This document shows, one piece after another, positions 54,471-64,000 of a stretch of 64,000 nucleotides of DNA. The translations under genes and the position numbers were made by a program. Positions within the stretch are counted from its first letter, which is position 1. The number at the start of each line of letters is the position of its first letter. This DNA is from Bacteroides stercoris ATCC 43183 (GTDB lineage Bacteria > Bacteroidota > Bacteroidia > Bacteroidales > Bacteroidaceae): the NCBI RefSeq assembly GCF_025147325.1, contig NZ_CP102262.1, positions 3,906,001 through 3,970,000 on the forward strand, read 5' to 3'. Under the pieces are notes generated by a model. It saw only the letters and a program-made list of their open reading frames with translations, had not been told where the DNA came from and ran no database searches.

Positions 54471-56618
54471 TTATTCCTCATCCAACAGGATTTCAAGAAT
54501 CTGGCAAGCAGCCTTTGCCACCGGAGTACCCGGACCAAAGATGGCAGCTACGCCGGCCTTATAAAGGAAATCATAGTCCTGTGCGGGAATCACACCGCCT
54601 GCAATCACTACAATATCCTCACGGCCCAACTTCTTGAGTTCTTCAATAATCTGCGGAACCAATGTCTTGTGTCCGGCAGCCAATGAAGAAACACCCACTA
54701 CGTGAACGTCGTTTTCCACCGCTTCGCGGGCAGCTTCGGCAGGAGTCTGGAACAGCGGTCCCATATCTACGTCGAAACCGCAGTCGGCATAACCCGTTGC
54801 CACTACTTTGGCACCGCGGTCGTGACCGTCCTGACCCATTTTAGCTACCATGATACGGGGCTGACGTCCCTCTTTCTTCGCAAATTTCTCAGCCAACTCA
54901 CAAGCTCTGTGGAAGTCGCTGTCGTTCTTACTTTCTGATGAATACACGCCTGAAATAGTTCTGATTACTGCTTTATAACGTCCTACAACTTTTTCGCAAG
55001 CATACGAAATCTCGCCCAATGTGGCACGGACACGTGCTGCTTCCACTGCCAGTTCCAGCAGATTGCCTTCCTTCGTCTCCACACATTTGGTGATGGCATC
55101 GAGTGCTTTCTGCACAGCAGCCTCATCACGGCCTTCCTTCAATATCTTCAGGTTCTGGATCTGTTCCTGGCGGACAGCCGTATTGTCAATCTCAAGAATA
55201 TCAATAGGAGCTTCTTTCTCCAAACGATATTTGTTTACACCCACAATGGTCTGCGAACCGCTGTCGATACGTGCCTGCGTGCGTGCGGCAGCCTCTTCGA
55301 TACGCATCTTGGGGATACCGGTTTCGATGGCCTTCGCCATACCGCCCAGCTTCTCGATTTCCTGAATCAGCTCCCAAGCCTTGTGCGCAAGCTCATTGGT
55401 CAGAGACTCTACATAGTAAGAACCGCCCCACGGGTCGACATTCTTGCAGATGTAAGTTTCTTCCTGGATATAAATCTGCGTATTACGTGCAATACGTGCA
55501 GAGAAATCGGTAGGCAATGCGATAGCCTCGTCCAAAGCGTTGGTGTGCAAGGATTGGGTATGTCCCAAAGCGGCAGCCATAGCCTCGATACAGGTACGGC
55601 CCACGTTGTTGAACGGGTCCTGCTCGGTCAGCGACCAGCCGGAAGTCTGGGAGTGCGTACGCAATGCGAGTGATTTCGGGTTTTTCGGGTTGAACTGTTT
55701 CACAATCTTCGCCCACAACATACGTGCGGCACGCATCTTGGCTATCTCCATGAAGTGGTTGGTGCCGATAGCCCAGAAGAATGACAGACGCGGTGCGAAT
55801 GCATCGATGTCGATACCTGCGGCAACACCTGCACGAAGATATTCCAGACCGTCGGCCAGGGTGTAAGCCAACTCGATATCCGCCGTAGCGCCGGCTTCCT
55901 GCATATGGTAACCGGAGATAGAGATAGAGTTGAACTTAGGCATCTTCTGAGATGTGTATTCAAAGATATCGGAGATAATCTTCATGGAGAATGCAGGCGG
56001 ATAGATATAGGTGTTACGCACCATGAATTCCTTCAGAATATCGTTCTGGATAGTACCCGCCATTTCTTCCAACTTGGCGCCTTGCTCCAGACCGGCATTG
56101 ATGTAGAATGCCATGATAGGAAGCACCGCACCGTTCATGGTCATGGACACGGACATCTTGTTCAAGGGAATGCCATCGAAGAGCACCTTCATGTTTTCCA
56201 GTGAACAGATGGACACACCTGCCTTACCGACGTCGCCTACCACACGTTCGTGGTCGGGGTCGTAGCCGCGGTGAGTAGCCAGGTCGAATGCCACGGACAG
56301 ACCTTTCTGTCCGGAAGCCAGGTTACGGCGATAGAAAGCATTGGACTCCTCGGCAGTAGAGAACCCAGCATACTGGCGGATAGTCCACGGACGCAAGGTG
56401 TACATTACAGAGTACGGACCGCGCAGATAAGGCGGGATACCTGCCGCATAGTCGAGGTGTTCCATACCTTCGAGGTCTTCTTTGGTGTAAACAGGCTTCA
56501 CTTCAATGTGTTCCGGAGTCTTCCAGTCGGCTTTGATGCCGTTAGCCTTTTGCCACTCAGCACCATTGGCGGGCTGGAAAGCGGCATATATATCTAAGTT
56601 TTTAAAATCTTTTCTCAT
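54471..56618 (-). CDS. mutB: methylmalonyl-CoA mutase, large (catalytic) subunit
   Basis: The 715-residue subunit isomerises succinyl-CoA and methylmalonyl-CoA with adenosylcobalamin, a step of the propionate pathway of Bacteroides. The N-terminal TIM-barrel contains [22 protein letters not shown] and [21 protein letters not shown]; the substrate region includes [19 protein letters not shown]. The C-terminal B12-binding domain carries [21 protein letters not shown], the base-off DxHxxG motif with the cobalt-ligand His. It begins one base after the mutA stop, so translation is probably coupled. The gene ends at a bidirectional terminator. Confidence 0.97.
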   Translation of the reverse strand: MRKDFKNLDIYAAFQPANGAEWQKANGIKADWKTPEHIEVKPVYTKEDLEGMEHLDYAAGIPPYLRGPYSVMYTLRPWTIRQYAGFSTAEESNAFYRRNLASGQKGLSVAFDLATHRGYDPDHERVVGDVGKAGVSICSLENMKVLFDGIPLNKMSVSMTMNGAVLPIMAFYINAGLEQGAKLEEMAGTIQNDILKEFMVRNTYIYPPAFSMKIISDIFEYTSQKMPKFNSISISGYHMQEAGATADIELAYTLADGLEYLRAGVAAGIDIDAFAPRLSFFWAIGTNHFMEIAKMRAARMLWAKIVKQFNPKNPKSLALRTHSQTSGWSLTEQDPFNNVGRTCIEAMAAALGHTQSLHTNALDEAIALPTDFSARIARNTQIYIQEETYICKNVDPWGGSYYVESLTNELAHKAWELIQEIEKLGGMAKAIETGIPKMRIEEAAARTQARIDSGSQTIVGVNKYRLEKEAPIDILEIDNTAVRQEQIQNLKILKEGRDEAAVQKALDAITKCVETKEGNLLELAVEAARVRATLGEISYACEKVVGRYKAVIRTISGVYSSESKNDSDFHRACELAEKFAKKEGRQPRIMVAKMGQDGHDRGAKVVATGYADCGFDVDMGPLFQTPAEAAREAVENDVHVVGVSSLAAGHKTLVPQIIEELKKLGREDIVVIAGGVIPAQDYDFLYKAGVAAIFGPGTPVAKAACQILEILLDEE

Positions 56619-56619
56619 C

Positions 56620-58518
56620 TTACTTCAAAAGTTTAGCGTTGAATTCCTTTAATGTTTCCAGAACGTTGACACGAACATGGATAAAGTTCTCGATACCTGC
56701 CGCTTTCAGCTCGTCCATGCAAGCGGGAGCGCCGGCTACGATGAACATGGCGCGGCCGTTCAAGGCCTTGAAAGCGGGAATTGCATATTCCGCATATTCA
56801 TCATCGCTCGAACAGAGAACCACAATATCGGCTTTAGCCGCCATTGCAGCTTCCACACCTTCCTCTACGGTCGGGAAACCGAGGTTGTCAACAACTTCAT
56901 ATCCGGCACAGGCCAGGAAGTTACAAGAGTATTGGGCACGTGCCTGACGCATAGCCAGGTTGCCGATAGTCAGCATAAATGCTTTGGGACGCTTGCCGGA
57001 CGCTTCCGTTTCCAGACGCAACGCTTCAAATTCGCTGGCTGCACGGTCGAAGTTCAGTGACGGAACATCCTTTTCGCAAGTGCTGTGTCCGCCGCAGCAG
57101 CAAGAAGCTTCCAACGGTTTCTTGTCGCCCGCCTTCTCGTTGAAGTTCGGGAACTGGTTAGTACCCAACAGCACTTCCTTACGCTTGGCAACGGCTGCAT
57201 GGCGGGCCGTATTGCTCTCGTTCACGGCAGCCTGTATCTTGCCGGATTTTACGGATGCGTAGAAACCGCCGTCTTCTTCCACTGCAAGGAACAGCTCCCA
57301 AGCCTGCTTGGCAATAGCCACGGTCAGGTTCTCGATGTAGTAAGAACCGGCAGCCGGGTCGATAACCTTGTCGAAATGCGATTCCTCTTTCAGGAGCAGC
57401 TGCTGGTTGCGTGCCAGACGTTCGGAGAATTCATCGGGAACGGCATACGTCTTGTCGAACGGAACGACCGTCATGGAGTCAACGCCTGCAAGAGCGGCAC
57501 TCATAGCCTCGGTCTGCGTACGCAACAGGTTTACGTGCGCATCGAACAAAGTGAGGTTGAAAGTGGACGTTTCCGCATGTATTCTCATCTTGGCAGCACA
57601 GCGGCATTCGTTATGTTCGCCCTTGTTTTCGCAGTCGCGCAGGCATTCCGGGTTATAGGAAGCCACGATATTGGCCCACAACATACGGGCAGCGCGGAAT
57701 TTTGCTATTTCAAGGAAATAATTGGAACTGATACCGAAGTTGAACTTAATCTTCTTGGCTACCAAAGCTGCCGGCAGTCCGGCATCGGTCAGCTGGTTCA
57801 TGTATTCATTACCCCAAGCCAGCGCATAGCCCAATTCCTGATAGATATATGCACCGGCATTGTTCAACGTCAGCGCATTCACATTCAGGACGCGGTATTT
57901 CGGAAGCATGGCGGTAGCTTCAATCAGAGCCTTGGCAGTAGCCACCATATCGCCCTTTTCCTTGCCTTTGGCAAGCATCTTGTTGAAATAATCGTAGTTA
58001 ATGGAGCCTTGCAACTTCGTGAGGTCATAATCTTTCTTCTGGAAATAACCGACCAGAAGTTGTGCCAATTCCACCACGTGTCCCTGACAGGTGGAGAAAT
58101 TCAACTCTATGCACTCCGCACAGATGTCTTTCAGCAAAGTTTCGATATACTCCGCACTCAGTTCTTTGGCTTTCACGTGGAAAGAGAGTGAATCGACACC
58201 CTTGTTCAAAATGTCCAACGCCTTGGCATTGGCTGCTTCGGGAGATTCCACCTTTATTTCCTGACGGACGAACCACTCATTATTGTTTTTCTTTGTACCT
58301 CTAAGATAAGGGAACTCACCGGGAAGAGCATCCGTGGTCTTTAAACCTTCAAGGTCTTCCATACGATAGAAAGGTTTTACCTTGAATCCCTCATTCGTCC
58401 TCCAAACGAGCTTTTTCTCAAAGTCCGCACCCTTTAAGTCTGCGGTTACTTTCTCCATCCACTGTTCCGTAGAAACCGGAGAAAAGTCCGAGAAGAGTTT
58501 TTCTTTACTGTCTGCCAT
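56620..58518 (-). CDS. mutA: methylmalonyl-CoA mutase, small subunit
   Basis: The 632-residue partner of MutB has the same two-domain plan but lacks the cobalamin His motif: its C-terminal domain reads [30 protein letters not shown] where MutB has DGHDRG, so it is structural. Two cysteine-rich inserts stand out, [16 protein letters not shown] in the barrel and [10 protein letters not shown] before the C-terminal domain; both could hold a metal. A perfect -7 element TATATTTG lies on the minus strand at 58582-58575, giving a leader of about 50 nt; it is the promoter for mutA-mutB. Confidence 0.95.
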   Translation of the reverse strand: MADSKEKLFSDFSPVSTEQWMEKVTADLKGADFEKKLVWRTNEGFKVKPFYRMEDLEGLKTTDALPGEFPYLRGTKKNNNEWFVRQEIKVESPEAANAKALDILNKGVDSLSFHVKAKELSAEYIETLLKDICAECIELNFSTCQGHVVELAQLLVGYFQKKDYDLTKLQGSINYDYFNKMLAKGKEKGDMVATAKALIEATAMLPKYRVLNVNALTLNNAGAYIYQELGYALAWGNEYMNQLTDAGLPAALVAKKIKFNFGISSNYFLEIAKFRAARMLWANIVASYNPECLRDCENKGEHNECRCAAKMRIHAETSTFNLTLFDAHVNLLRTQTEAMSAALAGVDSMTVVPFDKTYAVPDEFSERLARNQQLLLKEESHFDKVIDPAAGSYYIENLTVAIAKQAWELFLAVEEDGGFYASVKSGKIQAAVNESNTARHAAVAKRKEVLLGTNQFPNFNEKAGDKKPLEASCCCGGHSTCEKDVPSLNFDRAASEFEALRLETEASGKRPKAFMLTIGNLAMRQARAQYSCNFLACAGYEVVDNLGFPTVEEGVEAAMAAKADIVVLCSSDDEYAEYAIPAFKALNGRAMFIVAGAPACMDELKAAGIENFIHVRVNVLETLKEFNAKLLK

Positions 58519-58719
58519 AGTTTATTTAAAATTAAAATAGATGAATAGTATTCATTTTGTCATCAAGAGACTTGCAAATATAAGGAAATACTTCAAACAA
58601 AAAGGCTTTTTAGGGAAAATTGCACTTACGGATAACACTATGTCCATCCTTATTCCCGGCATCCCTCCATAGATACCTTGCTTTTGCAAAGCTGGTATTA
58701 CAAAAAGAAAAGAAAACCC

Positions 58720-58750
58720 TTTGCCAGCTCCCCTTTATTAAGTAATTTTG
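58720..58750 (+). promoter_or_regulatory. promoter of the AspT/YbjL-type transporter gene
   Basis: TTTG (58720-58723), 19 bases, TAATTTTG (58743-58750) match both consensus elements with ideal spacing; the ATG is 34 bases downstream. Confidence 0.75.
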
Positions 58751-58783
58751 CGCAAAATTTTAAAAAGCAATAAATAAGGTACT

Positions 58784-60445
58784 ATGAATTGGTTAGAAAG
58801 TCTTCTTTGGGACCCGACATCCGTCGCACATATCGTTTGCCTGTACGCATTCGTTATATCCGTGGGGGTGCTGCTGGGCAAGATTAAAGTTTTCGGAGTA
58901 TCGCTGGGAGTGACGTTTGTCCTCTTTACCGGTATTCTGATGGGACATTTCGGATTTACAGGTGAAATACACATCTTACATTTCATCCGCGAATTTGGTT
59001 TGATTTTATTTGTATTCTGCATCGGTCTGCAGGTAGGGCCGTCGTTCTTCTCCTCTTTCAAGAAAGGGGGTATGACGCTGAACATGCTTGCCGTGGGCAT
59101 TGTGGCACTGAACATAGTGGTCGCACTGGGCATTTATTTCATCGATGGAAATATAGACCTGCCGATGATAGTAGGTATCCTGTACGGTGCCGTAACCAAC
59201 ACTCCCGGTCTGGGTGCGGCTCAGGAAGCGTTGAACCAGCTGAATTATACGGGAGACCCCATCGCATTGGGATATGCCTGCGCCTATCCGCTCGGTGTGG
59301 TCGGCATCATCGGCTCTATTATCGCCGTGCGTTATATCTGCCGCATCAACCTGAAAAAAGAAGAGGAGGAACTTAATACGCAAGAAACGGACATGAAGCA
59401 CATGCCGCATATGCTGCATCTGGAAGTGCGCAATGAGGCTATCGACGGCAAAAAGCTGATTCAGGTGAAAGATTTTCTGGGACGTTCTTTCGTATGCTCG
59501 CGCATCCGTCACGAAGGTCACGTCAGCATTCCGAACCAGGATACGGAATTCCACATCGGCGACCAGTTGTTCATCGTATGTTCCGAGGAAGACGCCGAAG
59601 CGGTTACCGCCTTTATCGGAAGGGAGATTCAAGTGGACTGGGAGAAGCAGGACACTCCGATGGTCTCACGCCGTATTCTGGTGACCAAATCGGAAATCAA
59701 CGGAAAGAAACTTGGAAGCATGCACTTCCGCAGTATGTACGGAGTTAACGTGACACGTATCAACCGTTCGGGTATGGACCTGTTTGCCGATCCCAACCTG
59801 GTGCTCCAGGTGGGTGACCGTGTAATGGTTGTAGGCCAGCAGGATGCGGTGGAACGTGTGGCCGGTGTACTGGGCAACCAATTGAAACGTCTGGATACGC
59901 CGAACATCGTTACCATCTTCGTCGGTATCTTCCTCGGTATCCTGTTAGGCAGCCTTCCCATCGCATTTCCGGGCATGCCGACACCGGTGAAATTAGGTCT
60001 GGCGGGCGGTCCGCTGGTGGTAGCTATCCTTATCGGACGTTTCGGACATAAGATGCATCTTGTAACGTATACCACCATGAGTGCCAACCTGATGCTGCGC
60101 GAAATAGGTATCGTACTTTTCCTTGCCAGCGTAGGCATAGAGGCAGGTGAGCATTTTGTACAGACGGTCGTGGAAGGAAGCGGTCTGGCGTATGTAGGCT
60201 ACGGTTTCCTGATTACCACCATCCCGTTGCTGATAATCGGTATGATTGCCCGGTTCTATTGCAAGGTCAATTATTTCACGCTGATGGGACTGATTGCCGG
60301 CAGTAACACCGACCCACCCGCATTGGCATATTCCAACCAGGCATCGGGCAATGACGCTCCGTCGGTAGGTTACTCTACGGTTTATCCGCTGACGATGTTC
60401 CTGCGCATCCTCGCCGGACAGATGATATTGCTGGCAATGATGTAA
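58784..60445 (+). CDS. AspT/YidE/YbjL-type membrane transporter
   Basis: The 553-residue inner-membrane protein has two homologous blocks of about five to six helices, each with the family duplication motif ([16 protein letters not shown] at about 143-160 and [17 protein letters not shown] at about 505-520), separated by two cytoplasmic RCK_C/TrkA_C domains (about 205-370; [44 protein letters not shown]). This is the aspartate:alanine-antiporter-like family. The transported solute is unknown; anion or amino-acid exchange is likely by family. It has its own promoter and converges on the cytidylate-kinase-like gene. Confidence 0.9.
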   Translation: MNWLESLLWDPTSVAHIVCLYAFVISVGVLLGKIKVFGVSLGVTFVLFTGILMGHFGFTGEIHILHFIREFGLILFVFCIGLQVGPSFFSSFKKGGMTLNMLAVGIVALNIVVALGIYFIDGNIDLPMIVGILYGAVTNTPGLGAAQEALNQLNYTGDPIALGYACAYPLGVVGIIGSIIAVRYICRINLKKEEEELNTQETDMKHMPHMLHLEVRNEAIDGKKLIQVKDFLGRSFVCSRIRHEGHVSIPNQDTEFHIGDQLFIVCSEEDAEAVTAFIGREIQVDWEKQDTPMVSRRILVTKSEINGKKLGSMHFRSMYGVNVTRINRSGMDLFADPNLVLQVGDRVMVVGQQDAVERVAGVLGNQLKRLDTPNIVTIFVGIFLGILLGSLPIAFPGMPTPVKLGLAGGPLVVAILIGRFGHKMHLVTYTTMSANLMLREIGIVLFLASVGIEAGEHFVQTVVEGSGLAYVGYGFLITTIPLLIIGMIARFYCKVNYFTLMGLIAGSNTDPPALAYSNQASGNDAPSVGYSTVYPLTMFLRILAGQMILLAMM

Positions 60446-60480
60446 AATCAGTTCAAGGAACTTTCAGGCTCTTATCAATA

Positions 60481-60540
60481 AAATCGGGAAGAATTTTACT
60501 ATAATCTCCGTTAGGATGGCAGTAAAATTCTTCCCGATTT
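60481..60540. terminator. bidirectional terminator between convergent genes
   Basis: A perfect 20-bp inverted repeat (60481-60500 with 60521-60540) around a 20-nt loop, A-rich at one end and T-rich at the other, lies between the transporter and kinase-like genes. Confidence 0.8.
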
Positions 60541-60561
60541 CATTTGCAATGGTCATAGCGT

Positions 60562-61197
60562 TTATTCGTACAGTTTCAGTTTCTTCCTTACGAACTCTTC
60601 TATATAGCCGACCGTTTCGTCAATGCCCAATACGGACGAATCGACGCAAAGATGATAGGTAGCAGCCGCTCCCCATGTCTTATAGCTGTAATAGTTGTAA
60701 TATTCGGCACGCCGCTTGTCCGCTTTGTTCATCTTCTCTTCCGCCGCACTTTCCGAAATAGAGTGCAGACGGCATAAACGGGCTATACGATCCTCGCGCG
60801 AAGCAGAGATGAAGATGTTGACGCAACGCGGATTATCCCGCAAAATGTAGTCGGCGCAACGCCCTACGAACAAACAGGATTTCTCGGAAGCCAGTTTCCG
60901 TATCACATCGCTTTGCACCTTAAACAACGCATCGTTGCTCAAACAGTTGGCAGCCGGCATAGCCCCGTCACTGATAAACGGGAAACGCATCCCGAACAGA
61001 CCGCCTATAATTCCCTGCGAAGCCTTTTCATCGGCTTTTTCAAAGAATTCACGGCATAATCCGCTTTCTTCGGAAGCAAGGTTAATCAATTCCTTGTCGT
61101 AGAAGTCAATACCCAGCCGGGCAGACAGCTTCTCTCCGATTTCCCGTCCGCCACTGCCTAACTGGCGACCTATATTTACTATAAATTTATTGTCCAT
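60562..61197 (-). CDS. cytidylate-kinase-like protein
   Basis: The 211-residue cytoplasmic protein begins VNIGRQLGSGGREIGEKLSARL, the variant P-loop (GSGGREIG) of the cytidylate_kin2 group, followed by a CMP-kinase-like core with CLFVGRCADYILRD and VNIFISASREDRIARL and a C-terminal ESAAEEKMNKADKRRAEYYNYY lid. It is a nucleotide-kinase-fold protein widespread in gut anaerobes, and it is not the housekeeping Cmk. The phosphate acceptor is not known. Upstream on the minus strand TTTG (61260-61257) and TATATTTG (61236-61229) with 20-base spacing form a good promoter. Confidence 0.85.
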   Translation of the reverse strand: MDNKFIVNIGRQLGSGGREIGEKLSARLGIDFYDKELINLASEESGLCREFFEKADEKASQGIIGGLFGMRFPFISDGAMPAANCLSNDALFKVQSDVIRKLASEKSCLFVGRCADYILRDNPRCVNIFISASREDRIARLCRLHSISESAAEEKMNKADKRRAEYYNYYSYKTWGAAATYHLCVDSSVLGIDETVGYIEEFVRKKLKLYE

Positions 61198-61228
61198 ACT
61201 TTATTTAATCTATCTGTTTTGCAGATAG

Positions 61229-61260
61229 CAAATATAGGTATTCTTCCATTAAATATCAAA
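61229..61260 (-). promoter_or_regulatory. promoter of the cytidylate-kinase-like gene
   Basis: On the minus strand TTTG (61260-61257), 20 bases, TATATTTG (61236-61229); the start codon is 32 bases further on. Confidence 0.65.
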
Positions 61261-61351
61261 ATAATGAAAATAAATCCATTTCCTGTATATCAGGACGGTT
61301 ACTGTTCACAAAGCAACTGTCTGCCTTAAAACATTCTGCCGCATTCATGAT

Positions 61352-63352
61352 TCAGTTCAGCCGCGATGCCAACCGACGTACCGTACCGTTGACGGAAACT
61401 TCGACCTCAACCCCTTTCTCATCATAACCTTTGTTCAGGAATTTTGCTTCAAGTGCCGGGTAAGCGGCAACATCCTTCACCGGATAGATAACCGTTATGT
61501 AGCGCACGGCCTCCGCATCATCCTTATTGGTATCGAAAGCTACCGAAGTACGGGCTACGCGCTGACGGTAGGCAGTGGAACGCCAGCCCTCTTCCGCTCT
61601 TAAAGACGCGCTTTTTTCCGGAAAACATTGCAACTTCACATTACTCGGACCCTCATAAGCCGTAGTCACCATATTCTTCTCCGCATCAACGTTTACCGCA
61701 CCTTCACGGAAATGATAATTCAAATTCACGGTTCCTCTGGCATTACCTGTGGCTTCGTCCACTATTACAAAATAGGCCTGGTCCACAAAAAAAACGGTAC
61801 GACGATGTTTCAACCCCTTATAACCGGGATTTTCCGTTACCAGTATCTGCTCCTTACCTTCCGGCTGCCACAATCCGGTTACGGACTGCGTGGTTTCAAG
61901 GTTGCATCCGTCCAAGGTCAGGGTGTTATGTACACGTGTCTGGCGGAACCAGTTGCGCAGTTTCATCACTTCGGCACTTCCGGCATAGACGTATGCACCG
62001 GTATCGGGAAACAGATTCCTGCCGTTGAACCAGAGTTCGAAAGTACCGTTATCCGGCTGGCAATGCCACTCTCCTTTAGGTCCGGCTTTAACTACCATGA
62101 CCGTTGCATCTTGCTTCCAACCGTTTCTGAAAGTAAAGAAACCGGATGTCAATGCCCCGTGGGAAAGATAAGGGAAAGGAGCGCCTTCACGCCCTTCTGT
62201 CGCATAATAACGTATCCAATCGCAGTCGGGGAACAATGCAAGCCAATCGCGGTAGTTGGCAAGTTCTGCCTGATAATCGCCCAACTTGGCATCACTGAAA
62301 CAAGGATTGGTATAGTCGGGGAAACAAATGTTGGCATAGAAAGCGATCATATTCTTGACCGTATCCAGATATTCCGACGGAAACTCATTGCGGAAACCGT
62401 TACAATCTGCCATGCGCAAGGCCTTGCAGAATATGTTGATTGCCGCAAGGTGATAATGGGGATCCAGCTCGTACTGTCCGCCGTCATTGTATACTTGCTT
62501 CTTGATTTCACGATTCAGGATATTGATTCCGCTTTCTCTCCAAATGGCGGCATCTTTCAGTTCCGGAAAGAAAACACCGGCATAAACCATACGTTGGGCT
62601 TCAAACAGCAGGTGGTTACCTTCTGCAGAATAATTTTTCAGGAGATGTACGCCATGGCGGTGATAATTGACGATAAACTCGGTCAGGAACTCCGGAGTAA
62701 ACGCCGATGCGGAACAAAACAAAAGGAACTGGCAGGTCTGGTCCTGCAAACGGTTGCTGACTTCCAGTTGCCGCCATGCAAAATATACATTGTCGGCATC
62801 TTCCTTTACCTCACCGGCACTGACAAGTTCGAACTCATCCTGCTTCATGTTCACCAGCGGGTTTTTCTGAACCCAATCTATATATTGATGTACCCACTCC
62901 TTTGCATATTTCTCATCTCCGGAGATACGGTATGCCTTGCCCATAGGCGTAAACCACTTATGACGATGAAGCTGCCAACGCAACTCATTGTCTTTTACCG
63001 GCCAGTACTCCCAGTTAATATCTTTGCCGTAGTTGTAGGAAGGCTGATAGCCTTTATGTACAAAGAAGGTATGCTCCAAAGCATCATCCGCCCATTTCTG
63101 TTCTTCCCTGGATATAGTGAGTTTTTTCAAGTCTATATCCGGATGTGTAATACCGGTACGGCTACGGTAATAATTCAACAGTTCCTGTGCCGCCACCTCC
63201 CACTTCTGCCGGGAGCATGCCGCTTTTACTTTCTCCAAACCCGGATAATCCAAATTTATCAGTTCAAAAGCCTCCTGTCTTAGTTGCTGTGCGTCTGCAA
63301 CAACAGCAAGCATAAGCAAGAAAATGCTAAAAATGTATCTTATTGTCTTCAT
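61352..63352 (-). CDS. hepC: PL12 heparinase III (heparan sulfate lyase)
   Basis: The 666-residue periplasmic enzyme (signal peptide ending VADAQ) cleaves heparan sulfate by beta-elimination. It shows the heparinase III layout: N-terminal helical toroid with WPVKDNELRWQLHRHKWF and SAEGNHLLFEAQRMV (the Asn-His pair), and a C-terminal beta domain with GEWHCQPDNGTFELWFNGRN (His430) and RVHNTLTLDG. I recall close similarity in sequence and length to the heparinase III of the Bacteroides thetaiotaomicron heparan sulfate locus. It follows a GH88 gene with an 18-base gap in the same direction, as in that locus. It is probably not part of the large central locus, from which it is separated by mutAB and two other core genes. 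Confidence 0.9.
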   Translation of the reverse strand: MKTIRYIFSIFLLMLAVVADAQQLRQEAFELINLDYPGLEKVKAACSRQKWEVAAQELLNYYRSRTGITHPDIDLKKLTISREEQKWADDALEHTFFVHKGYQPSYNYGKDINWEYWPVKDNELRWQLHRHKWFTPMGKAYRISGDEKYAKEWVHQYIDWVQKNPLVNMKQDEFELVSAGEVKEDADNVYFAWRQLEVSNRLQDQTCQFLLFCSASAFTPEFLTEFIVNYHRHGVHLLKNYSAEGNHLLFEAQRMVYAGVFFPELKDAAIWRESGINILNREIKKQVYNDGGQYELDPHYHLAAINIFCKALRMADCNGFRNEFPSEYLDTVKNMIAFYANICFPDYTNPCFSDAKLGDYQAELANYRDWLALFPDCDWIRYYATEGREGAPFPYLSHGALTSGFFTFRNGWKQDATVMVVKAGPKGEWHCQPDNGTFELWFNGRNLFPDTGAYVYAGSAEVMKLRNWFRQTRVHNTLTLDGCNLETTQSVTGLWQPEGKEQILVTENPGYKGLKHRRTVFFVDQAYFVIVDEATGNARGTVNLNYHFREGAVNVDAEKNMVTTAYEGPSNVKLQCFPEKSASLRAEEGWRSTAYRQRVARTSVAFDTNKDDAEAVRYITVIYPVKDVAAYPALEAKFLNKGYDEKGVEVEVSVNGTVRRLASRLN

Positions 63353-63370
63353 GATATGGTAATAATGAAT

Positions 63371-64000
63371 TTAAATATGCTTATAATCAATCTCTTTTAC
63401 CTGCATATAACGGAGCAATGCCTCCAGATAATAATAATCGGCATAGTTGAGCGGCGTATCTATTTCGGAGCCGTTCGGCAATGAGCCCGTTGAATGCATC
63501 AGTATAAAGCCCCGGTTGGTTCCCGGTTTTGCCAAATACCCGTCGGACGAAAGGCTTTTGAGCAACTTCCCGGCATACTCCATATAGGCTTGTCCGTCTT
63601 CAACAAGCGTGCTCAGTTCTATCAGGGCGGAAGCGGTAATAGCGGCAGCAGATGCGTCACGAGGCGTCTGAGGCGTGTCGGGCGCATCATAATCCCACAA
63701 GGGAACTGCATCTTCCGTCTTTACGCGCCGCATGATTAACGAGGCTATATTTTCGGCCTGCCGCAAAAATTGCACATCCTTAGACTCGCGATAACAGGAT
63801 GTGTAGCCATATAATCCCCATGCTTGTCCGCGCGCCCATGACGATGCGTCACTCTTTCCCTGATGCGTGCACTTTTTTTCCACCGTTCCATCGTTATTGT
63901 AACTGACTACATGGTAGGATGAATAATCATCTCTAAAATGATTTTTCATCGTAGTCCGTGCGTGTGTCAAGGCAAGCTCCTTATATTTATCATCACCGGT
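63371..64000 (-). CDS. GH88 unsaturated glucuronyl hydrolase (5' end outside window)
   Basis: The frame is open from the stop at 63371 to the window edge, so only the last 209-210 residues are seen. They match the GH88 protein at 50972-52240 throughout: TGDDKYKELALTHARTTMKNHFR, YSSYHVVSYNNDGT, WARGQAWGLYGYTSCYRES, DYDAPDTPQTPRDASAAA and NGSEIDTPLNYADYYYLEALLRY. It hydrolyses unsaturated uronate ends made by a lyase, here surely heparan oligosaccharides from the adjacent PL12 enzyme. The internal ATG at 63970 is not the start because the alignment continues upstream of it. Confidence 0.92.
   Translation of the reverse strand, partial: TGDDKYKELALTHARTTMKNHFRDDYSSYHVVSYNNDGTVEKKCTHQGKSDASSWARGQAWGLYGYTSCYRESKDVQFLRQAENIASLIMRRVKTEDAVPLWDYDAPDTPQTPRDASAAAITASALIELSTLVEDGQAYMEYAGKLLKSLSSDGYLAKPGTNRGFILMHSTGSLPNGSEIDTPLNYADYYYLEALLRYMQVKEIDYKHI

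Noticed and set aside
1..64000. tRNA and rRNA genes, complete transposases or integrases
   Set aside because: None could be supported on either strand by sequence inspection.

Overview
The window reads as the chromosome of a gut Bacteroides (Bacteroidota). The evidence is paired SusC/SusD genes, a hybrid two-component regulator, many SPI/SPII secreted hydrolases, promoters of the TTTG / TAnnTTTG type, and the anaerobic propionate-pathway methylmalonyl-CoA mutase. I cannot fix the species from sequence alone.

Left edge (1-8.4 kb): the 3' end of a PCMD-domain gene, an outer-membrane beta-barrel gene, a repeat-rich non-coding stretch with two tandem arrays, a PCMD lipoprotein gene on the minus strand, then housekeeping genes: chorismate synthase (aroC), an M20 dipeptidase and DNA topoisomerase III (topB).

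Centre (8.7-54.2 kb): one very large polysaccharide utilisation locus. It holds a serine-type sulfatase, five paralogous ~830-876-residue heparinase II/III-type lyases (DUF4962 type), a sixth unrelated heparinase II/III-superfamily lyase, a GH95-like enzyme, a GH29 fucosidase, a GH88 unsaturated uronyl hydrolase, a DUF6250-like protein, two SusC/SusD pairs, a SusE-position lipoprotein, a three-gene fimbrillin-like surface cassette and one hybrid two-component sensor. The expected workflow is: lyases cut a uronic-acid polysaccharide outside and inside the outer membrane, SusCD pairs import the oligosaccharides, and GH88, GH29, the GH95-like enzyme and the sulfatase finish them in the periplasm. 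The natural substrate is not evident; a sparsely sulfated, fucosylated uronate-containing glycan fits the enzyme set. A divergent HU-like / VirE-type primase-helicase gene pair with a large palindrome sits inside this locus (42.0-45.3 kb).

Right edge (54.2-64 kb): a short RNA gene with a consensus promoter and intrinsic terminator, methylmalonyl-CoA mutase (mutB, mutA), an AspT/YbjL-type transporter, a cytidylate-kinase-like protein, and the start of what looks like a separate heparin/heparan sulfate locus (PL12 heparinase III and a GH88 gene cut by the window end).

Regulation visible in sequence: a shared 32-nt element in front of the sulfatase operon and susC1, a shared box 40 nt upstream of the -7 element of the fucosidase and GH88 genes, and a series of intrinsic terminators that divide the locus into several transcription units.
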